A stretch of DNA of 64,000 bases from Agmasoma carcini (nom. nud.). Taxonomy: Eukaryota > Microsporidia > Thelohaniidae. Numbering within the stretch: the stretch's first letter is position 1; the number at the start of each line of letters is the position of its first letter. The position numbers and the translations under genes were made by a program. Under the pieces are notes generated by a model. The model did no database searches. It was not told the origin of the DNA and saw nothing but the letters and a program-made list of their open reading frames with translations. Shown here piece by piece: positions 9,993-18,533 of this stretch. The stretch is from contig JAOXFI010000007.1 in assembly GCA_029232285.1 (NCBI GenBank), forward strand, positions 1 through 64,000. The letters run 5' to 3'.

Positions 9993-10514
9993 TTACTCCT
10001 TTTTAACCTTATAATCATCCTTAAATATATAAATTATAGAATATATCAGATAAATCATTACAATATATGCAAAAATATGAATGACATATTCCGGACAATA
10101 ATCAATCACATGATACAATATATCAATAATATAAAATATAATTATATTTAAAAACCTGAAAAAAGGTGATCTACTTAATGGTTTTTCCAATAGATAACTT
10201 TTACTGTGAATTATTTCCTTCAAATTTTCTAAATTTGATGGTTGAATAAAATAATTTTGTTTGTTTGAACGAATTGCAAAAATTGGAAACTCAAATTGAA
10301 AAAAATGAGAGCCTAATTGTGTGTTTTCAGGAAAATTCAACATCTTCACATCAAGCTCTAAATTGTCCATTTTATCTTTGAATTCTTCACATTTCTGACA
10401 GTAAAAGTTGTTTCTGTCGTAATATAAGAAAACTAAGAAGGTGGAAACACTTTCTAGATCACTTTCACTCAATAATGATACTTTTGTCAGCGCAACCAAA
10501 ATATGGAAAAACAT
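9993..10514 (-). CDS. Thioredoxin-like ER membrane protein
   Basis: A 173 aa protein with an N-terminal signal peptide (about residues 1-16, MFFHILVALTKV), a thioredoxin-like domain carrying a C-x-x-C pair at residues 39-42 (FYCQKCEEF), and one or two C-terminal transmembrane helices (about residues 117-160) followed by a short basic tail. Strand-loop-helix order around the CxxC fits a thioredoxin fold (FLVFLYYDRNNFYCQKCEEF). The architecture is that of TMX-type ER oxidoreductases, and Ost3/Ost6 (a thioredoxin-like domain plus membrane helices in oligosaccharyltransferase) is the main alternative. I start at the ATG at 10514 because it directly follows AAAAAATTGTCC, the local signal; the longer frame would need a TTG start. 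The conserved cis-proline is plausible at FPIFAI. Confidence 0.65.
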   Translation of the reverse strand: MFFHILVALTKVSLLSESDLESVSTFLVFLYYDRNNFYCQKCEEFKDKMDNLELDVKMLNFPENTQLGSHFFQFEFPIFAIRSNKQNYFIQPSNLENLKEIIHSKSYLLEKPLSRSPFFRFLNIIIFYIIDILYHVIDYCPEYVIHIFAYIVMIYLIYSIIYIFKDDYKVKKE

Positions 10515-10539
10515 GGACAATTTTTTATAAATTAACAAA

Positions 10540-11020
10540 AATGCTAAAATGTATAAAATATATTAATAAATACAACATATATCATATGATTAATATTTTA
10601 AATCATATAAATAGCGTAATTCAATCACATATGTTATTTGACTTAATTTATGATGGGTTATTAAAAATACTTAGGGAGGTATTTAATATATTATTTTAAG
10701 ACTAATTTAAGATCCTTCTTAATATTATTTAGCTATAAAGCCTTATTCTCTTCATATTAAAATATCTATATTTGTAGAAGTTGTGTATGATATATAACAA
10801 ATCGTAATATAAAAAATGGTTTATTCTTTGTGACAGCCATGTGGGCAGGAAGTCTTTTAACATTTACAAACATACATTATAAGGCAATAAATCATGATAT
10901 AACTCAACCTAAACTTTCTAACAGCAGTAGAATGATACATCATAAGTCATTTATTATAATAGTTAGTGTGATTCCTAATAGAAATTAAAATATTGAATAA
11001 TCAAAGTTAGATTAATATTT
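10540..11020. other. AT-rich intergenic, no feature seen
   Basis: Upstream region of the thioredoxin-like gene. Two short frames overlapping it are shadows or chance. No RNA gene is seen. Confidence 0.5.
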
Positions 11021-11024
11021 GATT

Positions 11025-11222
11025 AGGAAGCATACAATGATAATTTATTTTAATCATATAAAAATAGGATTTATATATCCAATTTCAAACTTTTCACATC
11101 AAGCGGTACATATATTTTTTTATATGTTTTTTTCATTATTTCGTATCTATTTGCTTACTTTTATACCATATAATAAAATTTTAATTATTATTTACAATTG
11201 GATGGAGAAACCCTATATTTCT
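11025..11222. mobile_element. Small non-autonomous element (MITE), copy A
   Basis: About 200 bp sharing most of its interior with 17100-17271: TCACATCAA, TTTCGTATCTATTTGCTTAC, TTACAATTGGATGG. The right end reads ATTGGATGGAGAAACCC, the inverse of the GGGTTCTCCATCCAAT left end of copy B, so the two together define an inverted-repeat element. The resemblance of the end to GGGTTCACCAGTCAATTG beside the Merlin relic at 7.0 kb suggests a Merlin-derived MITE. A 69-residue frame inside is chance. Confidence 0.65.
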
Positions 11223-11319
11223 TTGTGATCAATATAATACATATTTATACTTTAAATAAAGAATAGTTATATTGTAGAATGAAACCATGATATATGTTTA
11301 ATGATAAAGAAAAACTCCA

Positions 11320-11610
11320 AATTTTACGTGGTCTAGAGTAGAAACGTTGGAAATAAAACTAATTAAACTATAACGGACTAGGTGATAAGGATAAAATTGT
11401 TTAATCCAACTAATGATAGATAATCATCTATTTTTATTGACAAAGAATGATAATACCTGAAGATTTAACCTATCAGTGTGGGTATAGCATTTATTTACAT
11501 CCTATTGTAGGTTTCTTTAAAGATTTGCTATCACCAACTATGAAGTCATAATGTTCTGTTTTTGTAGCCACTTTATCATAGCACGATTTTTATAAAATTG
11601 CTATCCGTTT
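11320..11610 (+). repeat. Dispersed non-coding repeat, diverged copy (+)
   Basis: Landmarks are weaker but in order: TTACGTGGTCTAGAGTAGAAACGTTGGAA, GATAAGGATAAAATTGTT, TGATAGATAATCATC, TATTGACAAAGAA, CATCCTATTGTAGGTTTCTTTAAAG and ATCATAGCACGATTT. This is an old copy lying 100 bp upstream of the next gene. Confidence 0.6.
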
Positions 11611-11712
11611 CTATTATTTTACTTAACCATTATATGAAAATAAGTCAATATTTTAATAAAAAAATATTTTACTATTTTTATCCTAAAAATAAATTTAAAA
11701 AATTGAACGAAG

Positions 11713-11958
11713 ATGGAATTAACAAAATTTTTAAAAGAAATCTTTAAAGACTGCAATTACAGCAATGATGATATCAAAATAGACTTTCTAAACAGAAGAC
11801 AAGGATTGGGATACGACTTAAACATAAAACTACCATCTAAGAACATCCTTAAGAATAAAAAGTCAAAAAAAATTAATGAAGACGAAAGTGAAGAAAAAGA
11901 AGTTCTGTCTCAAATTGAACTAAAAAGAAGAAAAAGATCAAATATAAATAAAAAATAG
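11713..11958 (+). CDS. Small basic protein of unknown function
   Basis: An 81 aa protein beginning MELTKFLKEIFKDC, with a central RRQGLGYDLN segment and a Lys/Glu-rich, finally very basic tail (KRRKRSN-type nuclear signal, residues about 71-81). The GLGYD core recalls a clipped G-patch or the RQGLG motif of small nuclear proteins, but the match is too short to name a family. It is nonetheless a credible gene: the codon composition is unlike the AT-noise frames nearby, the ATG sits after AAATTTAAAAAATTG, and it ends only 14 bp from the stop of the convergent Ran gene. That tight packing is typical of conserved microsporidian genes. Confidence 0.6.
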   Translation: MELTKFLKEIFKDCNYSNDDIKIDFLNRRQGLGYDLNIKLPSKNILKNKKSKKINEDESEEKEVLSQIELKRRKRSNINKK

Positions 11959-11972
11959 TTGAAATATGATTT

Positions 11973-12704
11973 TTATTCTTCTGGTGCAAAGTCTTTGAAC
12001 TGATCCAAGTAATCTGTATATTTTGTTGCAGTATCAAGGAAGTCATAGTCGTTTACAGCCTCTCTAAGATCAAGATCAGCTACACACTTAACAGCGTCTA
12101 CTCCTAAAATATCAGCAGCAACATCTAGGAAAGGTTCAGCAAAGTTAAAACCCGTCTTAGCAGAGACTTGATAGTATTTAACCCTAGGGAAGTCTCTTAG
12201 TACCTTAGCCACTTGCTTAGCATCGATACCCCCATTTTGTGAACATTTATCTAATTTATTACCAATCACAACTATCTTTGGAGATTCATTAAGACATCCC
12301 CCCATGTAACTCTTAATGTGCTTACCCACATTCTTTAATGTCACAGCACTAGTCAGATCAAATACTATAATTGCACCATGTGATTGTGCGTAATAACAAT
12401 CTCTCATTCTACTATGTTTCTCTTGGCCTGCAGTATCCCATACTTCATAATGGCATGTAACACCAACATCAAGATCTAATTTAAAATGTCTAACTACAGC
12501 ACCTCTTGTGGCTTTGTACTCTCTTGTAAACTCACCGTTTATAGTTTTATTACAAAGTGTTGTCTTACCAGTACCACCATCTCCAACGAGACATACTTTA
12601 CATTTAATGTGAAGACGACCATTATGTTGAGCGTAGTAAACGTAAGTGTGTTTAGGATACTGTTGCCAGTTTAGTTCAACATTTTCTTCAATTTTCTGAG
12701 ACAT
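11973..12704 (-). CDS. GSP1: GTP-binding nuclear protein Ran (Gsp1)
   Basis: Ran, the small GTPase that drives nuclear import and export. Seen: P-loop GDGGTGKTT at residues 41-49, DTAGQE at 90-95 with the catalytic Gln (94), NKLD at 149-152, and a VSAKTGFNF base motif near 176. There is no C-terminal prenylation cysteine and the tail is acidic (DFAPEE), both of which separate Ran from Rab and Rho. The C-terminal helix region (DLDLREAVNDYDFLDTATKY) has the Ran-type extension. It is odd in having about 30 extra N-terminal residues and a switch I that reads YKATRGAVV instead of the near-invariant YVATLGVEV. That could change effector or importin contacts. At 243 aa it is longer than the usual 216. 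A candidate exchange factor (RCC1) is encoded at 22.2 kb. Confidence 0.93.
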   Translation of the reverse strand: MSQKIEENVELNWQQYPKHTYVYYAQHNGRLHIKCKVCLVGDGGTGKTTLCNKTINGEFTREYKATRGAVVRHFKLDLDVGVTCHYEVWDTAGQEKHSRMRDCYYAQSHGAIIVFDLTSAVTLKNVGKHIKSYMGGCLNESPKIVVIGNKLDKCSQNGGIDAKQVAKVLRDFPRVKYYQVSAKTGFNFAEPFLDVAADILGVDAVKCVADLDLREAVNDYDFLDTATKYTDYLDQFKDFAPEE

Positions 12705-12717
12705 GGGGAAATTTTGT
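12705..12717 (-). promoter_or_regulatory. Start signal of the Ran gene (ACAAAATTTCCCC)
   Basis: Read on the minus strand the 13 bases before ATG are ACAAAATTTCCCC: an AAATTT box followed by C residues abutting the start codon, the microsporidian start signal. Confidence 0.75.
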
Positions 12718-13478
12718 AAAAAAATTTATTTGTTTGAGCCAAGACATTTTAATTTTATTATTAATTCTTTATTATTAACTATAAATCTTAGAATTTAATA
12801 AATGAATTATTTAAACCCAAATATAACTTTTTTTGAATATATGAATTTACATTTTTTTGATATGAATTAATACTAACAAAACCTTTGTAAAATATTTATA
12901 TTATATGGATGAATATTAAATATTGATAAAATTTATTATGTTTAAACCTTAATAGAACAGTGCAGCCATTAATTAATAATATTATAGGTTGATGCTTCAT
13001 ATACTATCCAAGCTAGAATGTAAATAATTCATTATAAGCCACCATGATAGTAAATATATCTATTGTAGTACTTCAATTAATATAAAAATGTAACAATGAA
13101 CAAATAGTCGTACTATGGTATTATATGAACTATCAATTAAAATGATTATAGTTATATACAAGTGATCAATAGTTAAGATAATATCAGTGTCATTTAATAA
13201 AAACCCCTTTTTAATTATAATACTTTTATATCTATCAAAAATTATTATATTTCATAATTTATTAATAGAAAACTATTAATTGATGTATCATGATGATATT
13301 ATATGTAATACGATAATGTTAGGGTTATAATTAGCATTAGTTCTCCTAAGTGTCTATAAAATAAAAATTTAATCAATTATGAACATAACAATTGCTTTAT
13401 AAACCCTTTGAAACAAAAAGTAAACATATTTTTAAAACAAAAATTTTCCCTTAAAAAACAAGGAGAAAAAATACCCCT
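12718..13478. other. Divergent upstream region of Ran and the ITFG1-like gene
   Basis: About 760 bp of AT-rich DNA with no open frame or transposon. It is the shared upstream region of two divergent conserved genes. An AAATTTTCCC box lies near 13441 and CCCCT directly before the ATG at 13479. Confidence 0.6.
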
Positions 13479-15203
13479 ATGGGAATTCAGAATCTTATGG
13501 TTTTAAGCAGTAACTTCCGACTTTTTACATTCGCAAATAGGTATAATCAAAATGTAGTTAGTAAGGATAGAATGGTTGGCATTAGCAACATCAATTCAGG
13601 CTCAGAACTTCAAATCCTTGAAGGCTTTAAAACGAACAATCCATACTCTAAAAAGATAAGTGATCTTGATAATATAAAAAATGTCATACCATTTTCTTTA
13701 AAGGTAGATGACAACAATAGAATGGAAGCCTACCTGGTTGCATATGGTAATGATAGTGCAAAGTTTCACAACAAACTATTTGTAGAAAACGGCTCATCAT
13801 TTTCTGAGCATATTCTTGATGATTCTTCAGCTATTCCCTTTATGATAACCGATGTTAAGAAGGCCGAACCCATTTTTATTTGGCAAAAAAGTGGTGAAGA
13901 CTTGAAAATATATGAAATTGATGGTGATTTTACACTTAAAGAAAGTAATTATAGATTTGATGATAAATATAGTCTTTGTAAAGACCATTCTAGTGTATTT
14001 ATGGATATAACTGGTGATTTTAATTCTAATATTGCGATGGTTGTTGAGAACAAGCAAAATTCATCCTTTAAGCAATTAGTTGTCTTTAATTTAAAAGATG
14101 ATGTTTTTAATTTGATTCATAGTATTAATATACCATCAAACATAGGACCTATAAAGATATATGACTTTAGAAATATTGGTTGTAATGATTTATTATATAT
14201 TTCAAATGAAAATGATATATTTTATATCAATGTACATTATAATCAAACATATGACAAAAATTCAATTGAATTTCAATACTCTGCGTTCAAAGAAACTATA
14301 ACACCAAATTACAATGACCTTCTCAAAACAAAAAACATATATAACAACACACCCGATCTTAAAATCCAATTGTCAAGCGTAGTAAAAAATTTTAAGCCTA
14401 AATTTCATACGAATGATGATGTCATATTTGGAACTTACATACATGATGTTACATGTAAAGGAAACAAAGATATATTTCTAGTTGGTGATACTGACGAGCT
14501 TAAGAGTACCGTAAAGGTCATCCAAAGCCATTTTAAAGCAGATGGATCACATGATAGATTTGAATTGACTGATTATCAAGATGCTTTAGATAAATATAAA
14601 TTTGAGAATATATATGGAATTACATCAGGTGATATTAATGAAACAGGAGAAACAACTCTAATAATCAACCACTCTCATACTGATGGTAAAAAATTAGTCT
14701 CTCTTAAATTCACTGATAACGAAATGGATTCTGTTAAGGTTGAATTTGCAACATTTAGTGATGAAAAGGGATATATCAATTCTGTGAATTATAGAACCAT
14801 CTCTGGAACGTTATATAATGTTGTTAAGACGTGTGGTCGTCCAGCGACTTCATATCCTGATTTTTCTAATGATTTCGTAACCGTTGGTTTAAGTCATTCG
14901 TTTTTTAATCTTTCTTCAGTTTACATGCAAGTACCAAGTCTTATAAATAATATAAGGAACTGTCACTGTCATGATTCAGTTGTACCTCAATTCACAGTGA
15001 TATTTTTATATAATGAAGAGAAAAAGAAATTTAAGATTAAGTTGTTACTCGCCTTCCAGCAAAGAAAGGATGTAAGTATTGTTTTGTTATCAATATTAAT
15101 ACTCAATGTGTTGATATTGCTATGTCTATTTGCCATAGATAAGAAAAAGTCGATGCGAACGACGTCTAATGAAACTTATAACGCGATATTTAGAACACTT
15201 TAA
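13479..15203 (+). CDS. ITFG1/TIP-like beta-propeller membrane protein
   Basis: A 574 aa homologue of ITFG1 (T-cell immunomodulatory protein, TIP), a type I membrane protein with FG-GAP-like propeller repeats. Seen: repeated Asp-rich blade motifs such as FMDITGDFNSNIAMVV (about residues 173-188) and GITSGDINETGETTLII (about 380-396). Near the C terminus comes a membrane-proximal strand region (VGLSHSFFNLSSVYMQVP, later KIKLLLAFQQRKDVSIVLL), then one transmembrane helix (about 531-553) and a short basic tail (DKKKSMRTTSN). This order, including the lysine/arginine stop-transfer, matches the ITFG1 C terminus closely. A cleavable signal peptide is not obvious, so the N terminus may be a weak signal. 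The start follows AAATTTTCCC and CCCCT. Function in microsporidia is unknown; surface or ER-lumen folding roles are inferred. It ends 33 bp from the convergent TBC gene. Confidence 0.78.
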   Translation: MGIQNLMVLSSNFRLFTFANRYNQNVVSKDRMVGISNINSGSELQILEGFKTNNPYSKKISDLDNIKNVIPFSLKVDDNNRMEAYLVAYGNDSAKFHNKLFVENGSSFSEHILDDSSAIPFMITDVKKAEPIFIWQKSGEDLKIYEIDGDFTLKESNYRFDDKYSLCKDHSSVFMDITGDFNSNIAMVVENKQNSSFKQLVVFNLKDDVFNLIHSINIPSNIGPIKIYDFRNIGCNDLLYISNENDIFYINVHYNQTYDKNSIEFQYSAFKETITPNYNDLLKTKNIYNNTPDLKIQLSSVVKNFKPKFHTNDDVIFGTYIHDVTCKGNKDIFLVGDTDELKSTVKVIQSHFKADGSHDRFELTDYQDALDKYKFENIYGITSGDINETGETTLIINHSHTDGKKLVSLKFTDNEMDSVKVEFATFSDEKGYINSVNYRTISGTLYNVVKTCGRPATSYPDFSNDFVTVGLSHSFFNLSSVYMQVPSLINNIRNCHCHDSVVPQFTVIFLYNEEKKKFKIKLLLAFQQRKDVSIVLLSILILNVLILLCLFAIDKKKSMRTTSNETYNAIFRTL

Positions 15204-15236
15204 AATAAATGAAGAATACTTAAAATGTTTATTTTC

Positions 15237-16145
15237 TTAATACTCATAAATATTTATTTTATAATAATTTACAACCCCAATTAAATCTATTATCTCCTCT
15301 TCCGTCCATTCGTACCCATTTTGTAAAAAAATCAGACATTCACCAAAATCGTTTTTTAACAAAAAATTTCTAAACTTTTGTAGAATAGCAATTCCGAGGA
15401 GAACATTGAACTCAGATAAATCAGAGCATATCATACATTCAAATAGTCTGAACCAGTGTGATAAGGGGAATTCACGTAGGTATAGACAGTTAAACCATCT
15501 GAAACTGAACATATGTAGGTCTAAATTTACGAATTCAAGATGATTGTACAATTTTAGATCGATAGCCTTTAATTTATTAGAAAATAAATTAATAATTGAC
15601 TCTTGCATGTTAAAAATATTTGTTTGTATTCTATCAATCAATTTAGAAAAACAAAAATATGAACAATGTTCACCTTCATTTACGTATAGGCTGATAAAAG
15701 GAACGACTAAGTCTGCCATTCCCTGAATATAGCCCAAATAAGGTCTTTTATGAGCAGTAAGTTCTAAAATATTCTTAAACATGAATGACAAATCCTCATC
15801 TTCAACAATTCTGTATTTTATAGCTATTCTTTTGATGTCAATATCAATTTGATGTTCAAGCGGATTTGAAGTTTCATATTTTAATGTTAAATTAGAAGTA
15901 AAAAATTTAGAGGACAGGGTTGAAGAAGGATTTGATTTAAAATTTGATAAGTATTTAGCAAAATACATTTCATCAATCTTTTCATACTCTCTAGTGTTTG
16001 TCCCATAATATCCCAATAATATTTTATACACTTTAGGTCTAAAGACAGAAGGCACACCAGTGATTGAAACCTTCCTTAGCAGCTTAATATCAATTATTTC
16101 ATTAGATAATACGTTTTTAAAAACAGACAGTTGTTCACTATTCAT
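15237..16145 (-). CDS. GYP1: TBC-domain Rab GTPase-activating protein (Gyp1/TBC1D22-like)
   Basis: A 302 aa protein that is almost only a TBC domain. Such proteins switch off Rab GTPases in vesicle traffic by supplying an arginine and a glutamine finger. Seen: the opening motif GVPSVFRPKVYKILLG (residues 30-45), the arginine finger in the IDxDxxR pattern (DIDIKR, Arg106), the glutamine finger in YIQGM (Gln141), and the third motif FRWFNCLYLREFPLSHWFRLFE (cut here to its key residues RWFNCLYLREFP). Both fingers are present, so it should be active. The sequence fits the Gyp1/TBC1D22 branch, whose substrate in yeast is Ypt1/Rab1. The N-terminal extension of Gyp1 is missing, as expected for a compact protein. 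The start follows GTAAATTTTTTGT, an AAATTT-type signal. Confidence 0.88.
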   Translation of the reverse strand: MNSEQLSVFKNVLSNEIIDIKLLRKVSITGVPSVFRPKVYKILLGYYGTNTREYEKIDEMYFAKYLSNFKSNPSSTLSSKFFTSNLTLKYETSNPLEHQIDIDIKRIAIKYRIVEDEDLSFMFKNILELTAHKRPYLGYIQGMADLVVPFISLYVNEGEHCSYFCFSKLIDRIQTNIFNMQESIINLFSNKLKAIDLKLYNHLEFVNLDLHMFSFRWFNCLYLREFPLSHWFRLFECMICSDLSEFNVLLGIAILQKFRNFLLKNDFGECLIFLQNGYEWTEEEIIDLIGVVNYYKINIYEY

Positions 16146-16439
16146 ACAAAAAATTTACAATGGAAAAACATTTGTAAATTTTTTTTGATTCAATAAGTAT
16201 TTTTTATACTGAAACCAACAAAATATATATTTATTATTTAATAATTTGTTTTAATTTGTGGGTTTTTATAATTTTAGGTTTAGAATTTGTGTAAGTTTTA
16301 TTTTATCATCAACCCATTTGATTATGTGCCATCATACAGTCTTAATAATAAATAAATTTATTACCCAATATAATTGCCCAAAAAAACATATATAGCGCGG
16401 AATAATAATGATTTTAAACCTTTAGTCTTTTTCATACAA
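16146..16439. other. AT-rich upstream region of the TBC gene
   Basis: No coding signal. An ACAAATGTTTTTCC box precedes the TBC start region on the minus strand. Confidence 0.4.
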
Positions 16440-16860
16440 AAAGATCAAAACTAACTAATATTTAACTACAAAAATTTGGAAATCAATAATAGGATTTAAA
16501 GGGAAGAAATGGAAAATGTCGATTATAGTCATACACCTATCATGCTTTAATAAAATGGCAGCAGAAGAAGAACGTAATTCCTTATTAAACCATTTTAGAA
16601 GTGACGGTAAAGCATTAAATAAATTCACTGTAGGATATAATTGTAATGGGTTTAATGCTTAAAGTAACACCTGCCAGCATATATCATCTTCGTGATCCCA
16701 CAATGGCCTTGCCCGCAATAAAGAAGATATTTCTTTTATCACAACAAACTAATTTTTCAAAGTGAAAAGAGTTATCCGTGTCCCCTCTTCCTTATTTTAG
16801 CTTATGATATATTATAATTTGCCATTATTTCCACTCTGCACCACGTGCATGTTTGAATTC
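16440..16860 (-). repeat. Dispersed non-coding repeat, copy (-)
   Basis: Landmarks on the minus strand: GTCATACACCTATCATGCTTTAATAAAA (the inverse of TTTTACCAAAGCACGA), TTTAGAAGTGACGGTAAAGC (inverse of CTTACTGTCACCATCT), CAACAAACTAATTTTTCAAAGTGAA and GAGTTATCCGTGTCCCC. It is a fairly complete but diverged copy. Confidence 0.75.
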
Positions 16861-17099
16861 TTTGCAAAAAATCGTATAGTTGCTAAAACTTAGCATATTT
16901 TGTGTAAAAATCAACATCAACAATATAAAATATTAGTCACTCTTACATTTACGAAAATATTAACGTACACTGATTTTTTCTAAAATTAGTAATTTAATCT
17001 TAGTAATATCAATGGAAGCAATATTTAAATATAAAATTGAATCCTAGATAAATTATTATGATTTTATTAATAAAAATTGATTATAGTAGACTTTTTATA

Positions 17100-17271
17100 A
17101 GGGTTCTCCATCCAATTACATTTTTTCACATCAACCAGTAAATATATATTTTAACTTGATCTTTTTTTTCAACATTTCATATCTATTTGCTTACTTTTAC
17201 ACCAAATAATAAATCAAAAATTTACACATAGGTATGAATTATTTACAATTGGATGGAAAATCATATATATC
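17100..17271. mobile_element. Small non-autonomous element (MITE), copy B
   Basis: The left end GGGTTCTCCATCCAATTACA and the right end TTACAATTGGATGGAAAA are inverted repeats of about 15 bp around a 140-bp AT-rich core without an open frame. The core aligns with 11025-11222. The ends resemble the presumed Merlin end at 7022. Confidence 0.7.
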
Positions 17272-17705
17272 CTATAATAAAAGTATTAAGGTTTAGGTTG
17301 GTGGTAATCAACAATTGGTTAGACATGACAGGCAAGCCAGTATGAATAAAATAATTAAAGGCTATAAATCATTATTTGGCCTTAATGGGATGTGCGCCAT
17401 AATTTCACATATTTCCAGAAATTAAAATCTTTATTATGAATAACCTTAACCATATAAAGAATCTATTACAAAAAGCAAGATAAGCCTATGGTCGGTCTCT
17501 AACACTAATATTACTTATTTTATTATGTGATCTACTAGCCTTAGCACCCTTATACAATTTATTACAATCAAACAACAGAATGTAGATAAATAAATCATAT
17601 TTCCTTAGATATAACATTATCCTACCACCAAGAAAATTCCAATCAATTTTTACAACCCCATCCCCATTATACAACAAATATTAAACATTTTAATAATATA
17701 TTTAT
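17272..17705. other. AT-rich intergenic; possible repeat debris
   Basis: Around 17320-17410 lie words such as GACATGACAGGCAAGCC and GGCCTTAATGGGATG that resemble the GC-rich part of the dispersed repeat, but too little remains to call it. The 63-residue frame at 17486-17677 has no start signal and looks like chance. Confidence 0.4.
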
Positions 17706-18533
17706 TTAAGAAACAACACCTTTCTCAACTTTATTGGTTCTAACCAAAGAATCACCGCACATAACCTTTACTCCCTTAAAGGTTAAACATGAATCATTAA
17801 TTTTAAAGTTATCAAATATATCCTTAACACCTTTTTTCTTTATATCAAGATTCTTTCGTTCCAAGTTTTCAAAGATTTGAAAATATCCTTCGAGTGAAAT
17901 TCTTGTGTCCTTGTCTGAAGTGACTAATAAAGGTTCTACATTATTTTCATCTGAAGCACAGCATATCATACCGTTGCTTTGTTCTCCCTTTAATTTTGTG
18001 GGTTTAAGATTTTTAAAAAATAAAAATATTTTGTTTAAAAGCTCCTCTTTTTCACATATCTGACGAAGACCTGAACAGATTTGAGTTTCTTCCTTAAAGG
18101 AAACCTTTTCTGCGTACAATTTTTCTGATATTTCTCTTATTTCAGTAATATAGCCAGCTTTTATGTCTAAAAATAAAAATTCAGGGTCTAATTTGACTTC
18201 AAGTGGAAATGACCTCAAATATTCAATATCTTTCATTGTTCCACCTACTAAACTGTTTCTCAAGCAACATATGAAGCTATAGTAGGCAAATATTGAATCT
18301 GATGAGTCCTTTAAAGGATTTGAAGGTATTAAGCTAAATTTTTTTAGCTTTTTTGGATTTATTTCCTCTCCATATAATGTGAACAAGTATTCAACAATAG
18401 ACTTATAGTCTTCCAAAAGTTTATCATCTAACACTAACCTGAGTGTTTTAGAGCATTCGTATTCTACATCCTTACATTTTACGTGGAAAAGAAACTTTAG
18501 AGCTTCGTGTTCATTTGTATAGCAGAATTTCAT
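17706..18533 (-). CDS. Unknown soluble protein
   Basis: A 275 aa protein I cannot assign. It starts MKFCYTNEHEALKFLFHVKCKDVEY after ACAAATTTTCCAT, a clear AAATTT/CC start signal, and codon use is like the conserved genes. It is rich in cysteine (about 12 residues), but the cysteines do not form a regular zinc-finger spacing. The middle (residues about 95-185) is predicted helical with a Lys/Glu-rich segment. The last third contains short strands (ENNVEPLLVTSDKDTRISLE, given here in part as EPLLVTSDKDTRISLE). There is no signal peptide or membrane helix. It may be a fast-evolving homologue of a known nuclear or cytosolic factor, but nothing in the sequence decides this. Confidence 0.75.
   Translation of the reverse strand: MKFCYTNEHEALKFLFHVKCKDVEYECSKTLRLVLDDKLLEDYKSIVEYLFTLYGEEINPKKLKKFSLIPSNPLKDSSDSIFAYYSFICCLRNSLVGGTMKDIEYLRSFPLEVKLDPEFLFLDIKAGYITEIREISEKLYAEKVSFKEETQICSGLRQICEKEELLNKIFLFFKNLKPTKLKGEQSNGMICCASDENNVEPLLVTSDKDTRISLEGYFQIFENLERKNLDIKKKGVKDIFDNFKINDSCLTFKGVKVMCGDSLVRTNKVEKGVVS

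Noticed and set aside
17486..17677. 63-residue minus-strand frame
   Set aside because: No AAATTT/CCC signal, no motif, lies in AT-rich debris.
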